Shown: positions 1 to 28,780 of the stretch, in pieces | Numbering within the stretch: the stretch's first letter is position 1 | How the letters are laid out: each line of letters opens with the position of its first letter | Source of the DNA: Halichondria panicea | Lineage: Eukaryota > Porifera > Demospongiae > Suberitida > Halichondriidae | Assembly: GCF_963675165.1 (NCBI RefSeq) | Contig: NC_087392.1 | Coordinates: forward strand, 876,001 to 940,000 | Direction of reading: 5' to 3' | DNA: 64,000 nt | Translations under genes and position numbers: made by a program | The notes under the pieces: model-generated | What the model was told of the DNA's origin: nothing | Database searches by the model: none | What the model saw: only the letters and a program-made list of their open reading frames with translations

Positions 1-67
1 TTGTTGCCCACATATCGTCTAGTGTTTATGAGCAACTACTCATACCATATTAGTTTCTATCCCTAAC

Positions 68-2612
68 CTTTGAGCTCATGTCGATAGTAAAAGTCCCTGA
101 AGAAGAATGCTAGGAGAGTCTTGCCCGCCTTGCTGTAGCCTGGTGTGTCTCCCTTACCCAAGTACAGGTTATATCTGTGCAGAACCACTCGAGTATCCTG
201 TGGTCATGGGGGGTGGGCGGGGGTTGAGCAGATACAGTAATTATCTTCTAAGCAACGGTGTGTGAACATCGTTATAATTTTAGCATCTGACAAATACATC
301 CAAGTATGCAGTATCTAGGCCATGCAGAAAAGTTCAATCATTGCCACCATACTGGTCATCTTAAAATTAATATAAACTTACTTCCTAAGAGAGGAATATA
401 GATAGCCCTTACTTGCAATGATTTATCTCTCATTTCCATCTCACTTCGAGGGTCAAACTCGGCAGTTGTCATATCGCTATGGTGATAACCAGCACCCTCT
501 TCACCGCCTGGCTCTGTCTCCAACAGTGTGAGGGCATCGTCAGATTGTCCCAGCTGGACGTACAGTGTGGCCAACTTGAGTCTGCATGAGAGCGCACATT
601 AGGTAAGGATCATCACACATTACAGTGCTATTCTACACTCAAATATATTTTTATATCGTGCGTAGAAAAACAAATTGAACCCTTCCCCCTCTCAAGATGA
701 TATTTTTATATCGTGCGTAGGAAGAATGTTGAGTAACCTCCCCCCTCCTAAGATGATGCAGTACCCTAACCTTGACTCAGTGTGGTTTGGAGCGAGGGAG
801 ATGACTTTGGAATAGGCCGCAGCTGATGCCTCCAGGTCACTGAGCATGTGCCGACACTCGGCCAGCTTTAGCCACACCCCAGCCTGAGAGTATTTCCGTG
901 TGTGCACCAGCAAGGTTAGGAGAGGCAAGGCCTGGGCGTACTCGCCTGTCATGTGACATCAGATGGGATAGCTATAGAGCATGTGATTTTAGTGACATGC
1001 TTACCACACTCAGTGAGAGCATCGGTTACATCTAGGAACAAGTCTCCATACTCTTCAGGACTGTTGAATATCGGCTGCAGAAGCTCCTGCATCAAAAACA
1101 ACAGGATGGGTCAACCAACGTACGTGAATGTACAGACGCTGTGGGGGTGAATTAGGTTTTAGTTGAGATGGACATATTCAGCTACTAGAACCGCACAAGT
1201 ACAAACATGAAAACAGACACTTGTACTACTACTACTAGGAACATCCATTATACCAGGGAAACCAGTGTCTGATGCGAGTAATTAAGGAGCCACACACACT
1301 ATAGGATAACAATCACCATACACATACAACACACCGCCTGACTACAGGGTAAGTGTTACCTCAGGCAGTGGTTGCCCCAGGAAGATCATAGCTACTGCCA
1401 ATTTGACTCTCAAGTCCACAGGCACCTCCTCAGGCACATGCAGCTGACCTGAACAGGTGGTGGTTAATTAAACACATTGGTGGTATTAATAATTATTTAT
1501 AATTTTGTGCAAGTTTGGAAAAAAAAGTTTGAAAAAATGTATGTTGAAGGATCTCATTTTACCATGAACATGTGTTTTATGTGGTTCACTCAAGTCAGTA
1601 GACACTCCATCCATTTCATCGCCAGCTATGGACATTCTCAGGGTGGCTGTCAATGAGAGGAGGGGTGAGTCATGTGATGTCACGTGATCTCTAGCGGACG
1701 TTGGCGGCGGTGACGAGGGTTCATCTTCCGGAGGATGCGTTTGCGTTATCATGCGGTAGTAATCTGTGATTACCTGCACAAGAGAGAAGAGTAGAGTGAA
1801 GGAAACTACAGCATGACCTCAATTGACCTCAATATTAGCCACTAAACACTAATCCACTTTAAATACACACACCACAGCCACATTAGAAGATGCCCGGCCA
1901 CACACATCTCCACTACACATGCTACAAAATTATGGTTAGAATTAAATAAAATTAGCGTTGGTTGGATTACAAGGTTTCACTGATATTGTAGAGTATCTTC
2001 ACCTCATAAGCTTGCTCGTAGGCCTTGGTGAGTATGCACAGCTCAGACAATAGGTTGACAACCTCCTCGTCCACCAGTGTGTGGTGTGAGTCCAACAACT
2101 GGCCAAGAAGAGAGACGGCCTGAGGGGTTTCCTCCAGGGTGTGGTGGAGCTGGAGAGGGGGTGATCACTGAGGGTCAGAACACAATGAGTATATTATTAT
2201 ACTCACTCTTGCCATCTCTTTAGTGACCTCTAGATACTCCCGACTGTTGTCTTGTGGAAGAACCTACAAAGAAAATTAATCAGCACCCTTTCTCCACTAT
2301 CCCCCACTATTCCCACTTCTTCACTATCCACTCATGCTCTTTCAGGCACTATTTTAACACATATAATTATTGAAGATTAGCCTAAAATTAATTTGAACAC
2401 ACCTGTCTGTGAATTAGCTCACTTCAGAAATCACAAATTGGATCACCAATTGGATCACCATAAATCAAGTTATGGATGCTGATCCCCTTGCACACACTTA
2501 CCTTGAGGAGAGAGTGGAGAGTGTCCAGGGCCTTCCTAGGCTCACCCAGCTCACTGTGAAGAGTGGACTTCTGCCAGAGGAGGGTGGTGTCAGTTGGGGT
2601 GAGTCTGAGAGC

Positions 2613-2649
<37 letters not shown>

Positions 2650-3619
2650 GTATCCACATCAAATCTCATTAGAGCAGGGAGGTTCCAGTGATTTCATTAA
2701 GGCAATAGCTTGTTGCTGCACAGTGCTCAGTTTTCAGCAAAAAAACATTATTTATACGCATAATCAACCACTCTCCAGCTAGCCTATCAGTGCCAGTACA
2801 TCAGATAGACAGACAAACTTACCTTTGCTGATGCAGTGAATGGCAATGCGGAAATCCTTGAGCTTCACGGCCAGGTTCCCAGTCTTGATCCACATGTCAC
2901 AATCAGAACGTTTGAGGTGGGAGGCAATCATGAGGATTCCGAGCAACTTCTCGTCGTAACCAAGATCTTCGTACACTGTTGCCAGGGCCAGGTACGGCTC
3001 AGATGCATGAGGGGCTGGGGTGAGAGGTTAAGATTTATTAAGAAGCAGGTGACAACTAAACCGGTGGTGCAAAAATTCACAACCTTTATTGCAGTTAACC
3101 AGCAAGTGGATAGTGTTAGATGGTTGAATGATAGGATGTATTCAGGTTAGGTCGATCAGGATTAGCAGCTAACAACCACATTGGCAAAAATATGGTGAGA
3201 ACGAATTCACATTCTACTTGCAATGTATATTGAAAGAGTACACACAATTTTACAAGACTTACAAAATAGACAGTGGGGATGATGGTTCACATACCTTGTC
3301 GGATGATCTCCATGCAGAGCTCAATGGCTCCAGCCCGATCACCCGTGGCCAGCCTCAGGTTGGCGTTACCCATCACTTGACTGAGGTGAGAAGGAAGCAT
3401 ACTCTTTCTGCGGGGGAGATTAGCACCAGACTCGATCAGTCTTCGTCTCTTGCGGCCATGATCGTTGGACAGCTCGGCAAAGAAATTATTCACTTGAGTC
3501 ACCATATCTTCGTCCTCTTCTTCCTCATTGCCTGGCTCTACCTCAGAGTGTGTTCTTGAGGGCCCAGGTTCATCTGAGTGAGAGGGTTCACCCTCCTCCA
3601 TAGGGCAGTCCTTCTCCAT
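68..3619 (-). CDS. GTF3C3: General transcription factor 3C subunit 3 (TFIIIC TPR subunit), 3' end missing
   Basis: TPR subunit of TFIIIC, the nuclear factor that binds internal promoters of tRNA genes and recruits TFIIIB for RNA polymerase III. Eleven exons are visible in 5'-3' order: 3295-3619, 2823-3014, 2502-2611, 2207-2263, 2003-2149, 1563-1773, 1360-1448, 1005-1086, 771-945, 413-581, 68-197. All phases agree, giving about 562 residues. The C-terminal part (human protein about 886 aa) lies beyond the left edge. The start is the first ATG of an acidic, Glu-rich N-terminus. Family hallmarks include GDRAGAIELCMEIIRQ followed by AP..SEPY in the first TPR, and GEYAQALPLLTLLV in a central TPR. 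Identification rests on collinear similarity to vertebrate GTF3C3 across every exon. Confidence 0.93.
2613..2647. repeat. (GA/CT)n microsatellite at a splice acceptor
   Basis: A run of GA dinucleotides on the plus strand. On the coding (minus) strand of GTF3C3 it reads as a CT run and supplies the pyrimidine tract just upstream of the acceptor for exon 2502-2611. Confidence 0.9.
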
Positions 3620-3757
3620 GCACTGTACACTCTTGATGAACAGAGTACAAATGCAGTGGGATATGGAGCTGGGAGTTGGATCTAGGTATGAGGATATTGA
3701 CCTTATACACTTCGGCCTTTGCTACCCACGTGGACTGGAAGGTTGAGCTGAATATGA
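3620..3757. promoter_or_regulatory. Divergent promoter interval, GTF3C3 / NSUN4-like
   Basis: Only 138 bp separate the two start codons of these head-to-head genes, so the 5' UTRs and core promoters of both must lie here or overlap the neighbouring gene. I see no clear TATA box. Function is inferred from gene arrangement alone. Confidence 0.5.
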
Positions 3758-4654
3758 ATGATGATCTCAAGAACTATGCAAGCATTGCTGAAGGAGAAGC
3801 CTCTCTATTGTGCTGTGGTGAACAAGTTTGCAGAGCCAGAGGCAACTCAATATCTACACAATCATGGATGCAAGCCAATCAATGGACTCCCTCTGCCTTG
3901 CTTTGTCAACGACCCACCGAACACACCCCTGCCCCCTTCCCCACAAACTACAAACAAGCTATTGTACTATTACACGCTGGATATTGCTTCTCTGTTCCCT
4001 ATACTAGCGCTGGGCCCTCATCCACACAGCAATGTGCTTGACATGTGTGCTGCACCCGGTGGCAAGTCGTTTGCACTTATTCAGCTCCTCTCACTACAAA
4101 ACAGCAAATTGGGAGGCACTCTCGCTCTAAATGATGTTAGTCACAGCAGACTTACTCGACTTAAAGACGTCATATTTTCTAAATGTCTCCCAAGTAGCCT
4201 GAGGCACTCTGTGAGGATCACCAATAGGAGAGGTGAAGACTGGGGTAGAACTGGAGAGAGAGACTACCAGTGCGTGCTAGTTGATGCTCCTTGCTCATCA
4301 GACAGACATCAGATAAAACAGTGGATCGAAAAGGGCAGGATGTATCCAAACACCAATGAACTGAGCAAACTGCAAGAGAAACTGTTGTTGGCAGCATTAT
4401 ATGCAACAGAATCTGGTGGAACTGTGGTGTACTCTACTTGTACACTGTCCACTATTGAAAATGATGGAGTCATTCAGCGAACTCTCGATGTTGCAAGAGA
4501 GCATGGACTATATTTCAAATTGAACTCTGATATCTCCATGTTCACACCATTGCTTCAGTTGTGTTCTTATGTGTCTACTGATTATGGCGTATTGATTACT
4601 CCCACTGGGAATACTAATTGTGGCCCCATGTATGTCAGCAAATTGCAAAATTAA
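3758..4654 (+). CDS. NSUN4: NSUN4/NSUN3-type RNA cytosine-C5 methyltransferase, intronless
   Basis: S-adenosylmethionine-dependent RNA m5C methyltransferase of 298 aa. Visible motifs are the SAM-binding loop DMCAAPGGKS (residues about 93-102), VDAPCSSDRH with one catalytic Cys, YSTCTLS with the second catalytic Cys, and a C-terminal GPMYVSKL. The stretch around ALNDVSHSRLTRL and the DRH after the PC motif look closer to NSUN4 (mitochondrial 12S rRNA) than to NSUN3 (mitochondrial tRNA-Met), but I cannot separate them firmly. A stop codon sits directly before the first ATG, which fixes the start. The N-terminus is short relative to the vertebrate proteins and shows no obvious mitochondrial presequence. 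It is tail-to-tail with the homeobox gene, with 149 bp between the stop codons. Confidence 0.85.
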   Translation: MMISRTMQALLKEKPLYCAVVNKFAEPEATQYLHNHGCKPINGLPLPCFVNDPPNTPLPPSPQTTNKLLYYYTLDIASLFPILALGPHPHSNVLDMCAAPGGKSFALIQLLSLQNSKLGGTLALNDVSHSRLTRLKDVIFSKCLPSSLRHSVRITNRRGEDWGRTGERDYQCVLVDAPCSSDRHQIKQWIEKGRMYPNTNELSKLQEKLLLAALYATESGGTVVYSTCTLSTIENDGVIQRTLDVAREHGLYFKLNSDISMFTPLLQLCSYVSTDYGVLITPTGNTNCGPMYVSKLQN

Positions 4655-4803
4655 TACCATATTATAATGATATTTAAAAAAAGATTTATGAAAGAAAACA
4701 TGGTTATGATGGATGATGGATGATGGATGAATGCCCCCTATGGGCAAATAATAATTATGAATAAGATACTTGAGAATTGTCCATTGATTTGAACACACAG
4801 ATT

Positions 4804-5929
4804 TCAGTCATTTTCGCTGTAGTCCTGATGAACCACTGATCCTCTGTCTCGTGGGTTGATGGATGGTACTTCAACAGTAATGTCGTACATTTCTGAGGGT
4901 ACTTTTGGTCGCTCTCTGTTGAGGGCTTGTATTGCCTGTTCTCTCTCCGTCTTCTTCTGCTTCTGCCGACGACCACTAAACCAGGTTCGTACCGCACCTT
5001 TAGTGAGGTTATACAATTCAGACATTTCGGACATCTCTTCCTGTGATGGGGATCTGTTTTGCTTAAAGCTCTTCTCCAGTTTTGTACTAATTTCTTCGTC
5101 AATCCGAGAACATTTCTTGCTATGTTTGGGTACGGCCTCTCTTTGCACAGTGGAGGTTTTCTCTTGGGCTGGTGGTTTGCTCCAGGCTTCAGTGTGTGAG
5201 GAGGAACTTGGTTGCTGTGAACTTTGACTTTGAACACCACTGCTAGATGGTCTACTGACTTCGTTACCATGACTAACCAGTGTATTGGCATATACTGGAA
5301 CTGGTCTGACAATATTGCTTCTGTTATAGTTTAGTTGCCTCCAAGGATGTTCGTTAATTGGGGTTTGTCCGGTAGGATCTTGATAATACGTACGCAACGT
5401 TTGAACGGATGAAGCCCGATCTAGTTGTTGTCCATGCATTACAGATGGAGTGATATGCTCTGGTCGAGGCATTGCTTCTCTAGGATGATACGGCGCTGTT
5501 TGAGGGTTGATCCATAAAGGGGGTCGAGCTACCATGTGGTGAGGGGGGCAGTTCTGCCGAGGAGGGGGAAATCTCTCGAGCTGCATATTCGACAAATGGA
5601 CACGTTGGATCTGGTACATATGGTCGCCAAATGTTCCTATCGGACTTGGAGGTGAGAACCGAGTGACGACATTGCTCATTGGTAGATGTGGCTGGAACAT
5701 AGGTTGAGGTGGGGAATTCCAGGGAGAGGGATTATAAGGATGAAGTGACCTGTGAGTGGGCGTAAAACTTTGATTAGGAATAAATGGTAAGTTTTGTCTG
5801 AATGCTGGTTGACTTGGAACAGTAGTAGTGTCTGTATTCATAGTCATCGGATGATCAAAGGTGAAGACGCAGGGAGAGTCTCTCGTCCTTGCACCAGGTG
5901 GTTCCGATTGCGTTACCTGCACCTCACCA
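4804..5929 (-). CDS. Divergent homeodomain protein (3' exon; 5' exon not found)
   Basis: Probable DNA-binding transcription factor. The exon encodes about 370 residues: a long region rich in Pro, Gln, Ser and His, then a homeodomain near the C-terminus (about 4940-5125 on the plus strand), then a short acidic tail. Helix 3 reads VRTWFSGRRQKQKK. The RRQKQK end resembles POU-class homeodomains, but no POU-specific domain is encoded here. The normally invariant Asn51 of the WFxNRR motif is Gly (WFSGRR). The exon begins at an acceptor near 5916 or 5929. The frame is open there without an ATG, so an upstream coding exon probably exists in 5930-6710; otherwise translation starts at the internal MTMNTD. 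Family assignment beyond homeodomain is not possible by eye. Confidence 0.75.
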
Positions 5930-6710
5930 CTGCATAAAAGTGTTGAATGTGACTGATTAGGAGTGCTATAACACCTAGCTATAATTATGCTCGTTTGTAC
6001 ATGTACCTAGATAGTAAAACTCCTATTGTGACGATAATTATTATTGATGGTATCTATCTGAGTTAATACATGCACTCTTATATTAATCTCCTTGACTCCA
6101 CTGAATCCTTGACTCCACTGAACATTGTTTTAATAATAAAGCATTTAATATTAAAATGTTTGCATGCAAACAAAATATCTTCCTCCAACTTAACTATAGC
6201 TATGGACTACATGTACCATAATTATGATACTAGCTCACCTGCCAGATGCCTTCCATTCCTCCCCCAGTCCCTGCATTATTTATTTATGCAGTAGATCTAG
6301 CTGAGAGTGAGCTAGCTTGGTTCAACACTGAGAGAAGCCCTGAGGAGACGTCTGCAAAAATCTTGAGATTTCAGATGTGACAAATTGCAGTTAAAGTCTC
6401 TTGTACTGCCTTTCAGTAGAATGATATATTCTGCTCACAAATACACATGTACTAATTCCCAGCAAAAGATACTGAAGTCAACATGTGGACCATGTGGGTG
6501 ACGGTATAGTAACTATAGTTTTACCACAAGACATTATCAATTAATTAATCATGCTCCCACACTAATTAGTAATAATTATTTATTAACATTAATTATAAAT
6601 TATAATGACTGCAGGTATATATAGAGTTGACTAGTAATTATACAATTGAAAATATATAAACACAACTAACACAAAAATCACAATACACAAAAAAGTGATG
6701 CATAAAAAAC
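5930..6710. other. Intergenic / probable 5' region of the homeobox gene
   Basis: AT-rich stretch between the homeobox exon and the RMC1 stop codon. It should hold the missing 5' exon and promoter of the homeobox gene and the 3' UTR of RMC1. I cannot place an exon with confidence. A direct repeat of about 14 bp, built on TTGACTCCACTGAA, occurs near 6091-6122. Nothing else stands out. Confidence 0.4.
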
Positions 6711-8908
6711 CTAGTTTTTCATTTTCGTCAGAAACCATTTCTCGTATAGAGCTTCAAAAGGCTGACACTGTTCATCCGGAGGAAACCTCTTTGTATGTCT
6801 TAGTCTAATGTTCCGATCTTCAAAGAACTTGTACACTGTGTAGAAGAGCATTTTATCATCCTCATTTGCAGCAGCCTCCAAAAACTGTCTTGCAGACACG
6901 CTGTCCACTTTGCTGGTGGCCTTGACATACCTCAGAGCTGTGAGGAGCTGGCCACGAGAGAGAAGAATGTCTATAATCTCACTGTCAGCTGTGGATAGCC
7001 GTTTGAACATGTCCATGGCTAGCTGAGTGGCAGGGGGGTAGACCAACTCACGAGAGAGAAGAAGACAGGCAAGAGGTTTCGAATCAGATATCACATGGTA
7101 CTGCAGAAACTGGTGCAGCTGATAGAAGCACTTGTTTTCAATCAGCACATTCATAATCATCTCATACAGAAAGTGCTCAACAGGTATCAACACCTTGTGC
7201 AAGGAACGAACATACTCGACCAAAACTGCCACGAGAAACTTGTACGACATGTCTTTTCGATCGGTGAAATGAACAAACACTTGCTTGTAGAGGTCTCGCT
7301 GTGAGATTGAGATTTTGTACTGAGTTTCCGAATTATCTCCACCTTGCAGTACCATGTACGCGTGATTAATTCGATCAAACACATGCCCCAACACACTGAG
7401 ACTAACTTGTCTACCAGGCTCTAGGCACTCTTTGCAAACAGTGAGAATCACTGTCTTTCCCATTTTCCGTTTGAGCAGAAACTCAATAAGCAGACACTTG
7501 TCTGGCATCATGTTGCTAATAGCTTCCAGCTTCACCTCCAGCTTCCAAATGACTCCATACTGTGCATCGATGATTACATTGGGTTGAAAAAATACCCACT
7601 TGGGCGAGTAGAGCTCGGGGGAGATGGTTGTCTTGGAATAGAACAAGGGGGAAGTTCCTGGAGAGGAGCCTACAGAACCGGGAGAGTCAGAGCCAGACGG
7701 TGACAGTGCAGATACTCTAGTTCCCTTCTGTTTAACTTGCAGCTTTGTGGGGGCCACAGCTAGTGGAGCAAGCATTGGCTGGTGTTTCGGAGTACCAGCC
7801 GTTGTGGTCGATTCCGAATTGGAGAGGATGTCAAACTGCATGGAGGTCTTCATAGCTTGATGATGGACAATCACCAGGTCGTCTACAATGCTCAGAGTAA
7901 ACCTCCCCCCAACGTCCACCGAGAGAATGTGAGCCAGTTTTGCTGGTGCTTCTGTTGAGAGCTGATAAAGAAGCACCTCTGCCCCTGGTGTGACACTGTT
8001 CCTTATCACACCCACATAGTGTTGGTTGTACAGGCTCATGATGACCACATCTCTTTCCATTAGTGTGATGGCTTTTGACTCTCTAATACTCAAAGTGGAG
8101 GAGGCTGCAACAGGCATATCGACATCGAACTTGGGTAGCCGGAGAATCGCATTTTGTGTACCTTGCTTGAACACGAACGGGTGTATGGAATTGGTGCCCT
8201 TCACACACACTAGGAGAATGAGCTCATCAGGTGAGAAGATGGCCCAGGAGACAGAGAGAGCATAGCTCTTACTCGCTTTGAAGGACATTCGATACGGATT
8301 GCAAGAATACAGCTCAACACCAGAAGTGGTAATCAGCAGTACATACTCGTTCTTGAAGATCCAGTAGAAGCCAATAATGTCTGCATTGCCTGCTTTCAAT
8401 GGAAGAGATTTCTCCACGCTATTCTCAGCGAAAATGTTGATAAACTCGACGCTAACTTTCCGACGTTGAACTGACAGAACTCTCGGAGTACCACCGGAAA
8501 ACTTGATGGTTGATACGGGCCCTCGAGCGGGAATAGTAATCTTGAAGTTGTCCTCTTCAGTAATTCCCTTCACTTTAACGTCAGTGTAGCCGTGCTGAAC
8601 ACAGAACATCTGAAAGTTGGACTGGTCAAAGAAAGCACTTTCCACATACTCGATTGGATCGAATGCGATGGGCATCTACAGAAACAGTGTGTGTGTATAA
8701 TGTTCAGTTAGGGTACTCATACTCAAGAGCATAAGAAATTGGGGAATGTAACATCTGTTACTGATATATATATACTGGCCTAGTTGCAGTTTACATTAGC
8801 TTTAAGGGTAGAGCCAGTACATGGGTTCGACTCTCCAGTTTTTCATAGCCATATTGTGTGCATGATCATATTTTTACTTGCCTGGCTTAACTCCAGATAG
8901 TGAGCCAT
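6711..8908 (-). CDS. RMC1: Regulator of MON1-CCZ1 (RMC1 / Mic1)
   Basis: Subunit of the MON1-CCZ1-RMC1 complex, the guanine exchange factor that activates Rab7 on late endosomes and lysosomes. There are two coding exons: 8882-8908 (nine codons, MAHYLELSQ) and 6711-8675, giving 663 aa against about 657 in human. Similarity to vertebrate RMC1 runs the full length, including the beta-propeller-like N-terminal half and the C-terminal block with QFLQYHVISDSKPLACLLLS and MLFYTVYKFFE. A low-complexity Ser/Gly/Pro insert lies in the middle (about 7640-7800). The small first exon is supported by its match to the family N-terminus (YLEL...) and by phase. It implies a GC-AG intron. The gene is in tandem with PHIP/BRWD upstream, with 258 bp between that stop and this start. 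Confidence 0.93.
8676..8881 (-). other. GC-AG intron of RMC1
   Basis: The donor reads CAG|GCAAGT and the acceptor ends in ...TGTAG before ATGCCC. Using GC as donor gives phase 0 and an N-terminus that aligns with vertebrate RMC1 without a gap. The nearest GT downstream would shift the frame. Confidence 0.75.
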
Positions 8909-9166
8909 ATCCTACACACACTCGAAACTCAATCCTCTGCCTTAAATAAGAACACCTATATATAGCAGCTAGAGCTGATAAAACACTGCCAGACAAGTTT
9001 GTTAGGTAACTCTTAGTAATGCACACCATTCATAACATTGACACGCCCACTATTAATTTTTACACAAGACAACACTCTGGAAAGAACAACAAAACAAGAA
9101 TTCAGAGCATAAAACAAATTCCACAATACGTGTAAAAAACATAATAATTAAAATCATAAATAATGT

Positions 9167-20959
<11,793 letters not shown>

Positions 20960-21021
20960 TTCATTGTTGATTATCGGCTGAAGAATTTAATCACGTATAA
21001 TATCATTTACAACAACCAATG

Positions 21022-22259
21022 CTAACAAATGGGGCTAACTCTTTCTAAAAACAACCTATGTTCTGTCCTTATGTGCTCAATAAATTGTTCAACTCTCTGT
21101 TTTCTATGTCTACCATACTCTAAAACTAAATCTTCCAAGTCCACTCCATCTTTATTGCGTTCATCCAACTGTGCCAACACACAATCTTTGTTCAATTGGT
21201 ACAGTCTCTCCTCAAGCTTCTGTGCATGATTCTCTCTTGCTTCCTGAATGGAGAGGAGAAAACAACAATGAGAACATGCGCATTGTAACATACATAGGTA
21301 TACCTGAATAGCACTGTAGTTTTTTTGATAAGTAAGAATAGCAGAGAAGAAATTCCAAATGGAAAACTCTGGCCAAAGAACATCAAGGAAACACAGACAA
21401 GAATAGGAGCTCTGCCACAGGAGGAAGTCACTCAGTCGAATCTCCCCCGATGTCCTGATGACAAGATCAGGTGGTTGAGAGTCTCCGGTATAAAGACAAC
21501 GCTCCACAACATCTTCTGATATATCACTGCAAACAGAACATACACATTATAAATAATTATGAACAATAAATAGATTTCAGACCTGGGTAGAATCATTCCG
21601 TCGGCTGCACCCTGGGCCAATGTTCGAACAGCGTGAGTCATCTCATTTCTGGAGGTATAGGAAAAGCAGACATTGAGAAAAGCTCGATCGTTGTTCCTGG
21701 AGAAATTGACAGCACGAGCGACGGAGGAAAGGACATCAGGAGGTAGTAGCTCCAGGTCTCCCAGCACTCTGATGCATACACCATGCTTCATGATCAGGTC
21801 CCTACAGACAGTATACATTAGAAGTTACTTTGCCTTAATTAAACAAAAATGTACAGTAAATGAAATCAATTAACTACATGCAAATCAATAGAAACAAGGC
21901 TACTACTGGAACAGCATTAAGAACATTCCTAACCTCTCATCCAGTAGCTTGGTGACTTTCTGTTTGGCTAGCTCCATCAAACCGTCCACTTCCTCTTTGG
22001 ACCTCTTGAAGTTCTCAATACTGAAGGCGTACACAGTCAATTCAGTTATCCCCACATCTAAACACCACTCTAACGTTTCTAATAGCTTATCGAAACCCTG
22101 GATATGACCCATGAACACTCGACTGTACTGCATCTTTCGGGCAAATCTTCGGTTACCATCCATTATAATGGCCACATGTTGGGGAATATGTCCTGCTTTT
22201 AGAATACTGCAACACAAGGAACGTATCCAGCCACCTCCAGATTTTCTCTCTTCACTCAT
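21022..22259 (-). CDS. DHDDS: Dehydrodolichyl diphosphate synthase catalytic subunit
   Basis: cis-Prenyltransferase that, with NUS1/NgBR at the ER, extends farnesyl diphosphate with isopentenyl diphosphate to make the dolichol precursor for protein glycosylation. Four exons: 21934-22259, 21583-21801, 21304-21526, 21022-21243. They total 990 nt, giving 329 aa (human about 333). Signature motifs are [10 protein letters not shown] (catalytic Asp), [35 protein letters not shown], and the distal [19 protein letters not shown] with conserved Arg and Ser for pyrophosphate binding. The C-terminal exon is a charged coiled helix, as in the family. The start is ATG 22259; the codon upstream in frame at 22268 is TTG. 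The stop codon is only 62 bp from the PHIP/BRWD start codon on the same strand. Confidence 0.95.
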
Positions 22260-22586
22260 GCTGGACAAAGATGATGAGCTGACAGACTTGACAACCGATG
22301 GAGGTATTTTTTCTTATAGCTGTAGGTTCAAAGGTCTTATTAAAGTTTCAATATTTTCTGTATTTTAGCGTTAATTTGGAGGAGGATAACTTTCTCACTC
22401 CTTCAAGATTTCTAGCTTTGTAATATACAATAACCAGCCAAGTAAACAATGAAGAGTTGAATAGAGTGTAAGAGTTCATTTCTTGTTCACGAGAGTTAAA
22501 GAAACTATGCTTGAAGAAAGTTATACCTGAGTTTCCAATTGATGCCCACTATATACATTTGTAAACATAAACAGCACAGATAAACA
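22260..22586. promoter_or_regulatory. Divergent promoter interval, DHDDS / ARMC2
   Basis: 327 bp between two head-to-head start codons, AT-rich, with no gene seen. It must contain both 5' UTRs and presumably a shared promoter. This is inferred from arrangement only. Confidence 0.5.
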
Positions 22587-28381
<5,795 letters not shown>

Positions 28382-28780
28382 GATTCTACTAGCCTATTAT
28401 TTTATAGAGCATTTTTTTTTTTATTCCTTCCCCACAGTTTGTGTTCCTATAACAGGTATAATGTATGTGGTTGTGTCTTTCTATAATTATGATGACTCAA
28501 ATATCGTCTCTTCCACGTACATGATTGCATGCATGACTACACTTACATGTACATGCAGTTTACGTATTTCGTCATCATCTAGTGGTAAATTCTTGTAAAC
28601 ATGTTATTATATGTTTGAAACCTGTTGCAAAAACATACTAATCATGCTCCGAGCATAATAGCAGCGTAATTCAGAATTATATCAATTTTGGGGCAAATAT
28701 AATTTATATATACATGATGATAAAAAGAACGTATTCAACAGAAGTTATTTAGAGATAGAGATGTGCAAAGACCAAATAAA
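28382..28780. other. Convergent intergenic region, ARMC2 / TRABD 3' ends
   Basis: 399 bp between two stop codons, AT-rich, presumably holding both 3' UTRs. CAAATAAATTACA near the TRABD end and several AT-rich stretches could give polyadenylation signals. No other feature is seen. Confidence 0.5.

Noticed and set aside
3218..3559. Plus-strand frame of 113 aa over GTF3C3 exon 1
   Set aside because: Shadow of the GTF3C3 first exon, whose minus frame matches the family.
4755..5312. Minus-strand 185-aa frame overlapping the homeobox exon
   Set aside because: Different frame of the homeobox exon with no recognisable domain; the homeodomain frame explains the region.
22260..22268. DHDDS start three codons upstream at 22268
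   Set aside because: That codon is TTG, not ATG. The first in-frame ATG is at 22259 and gives a length usual for the family.
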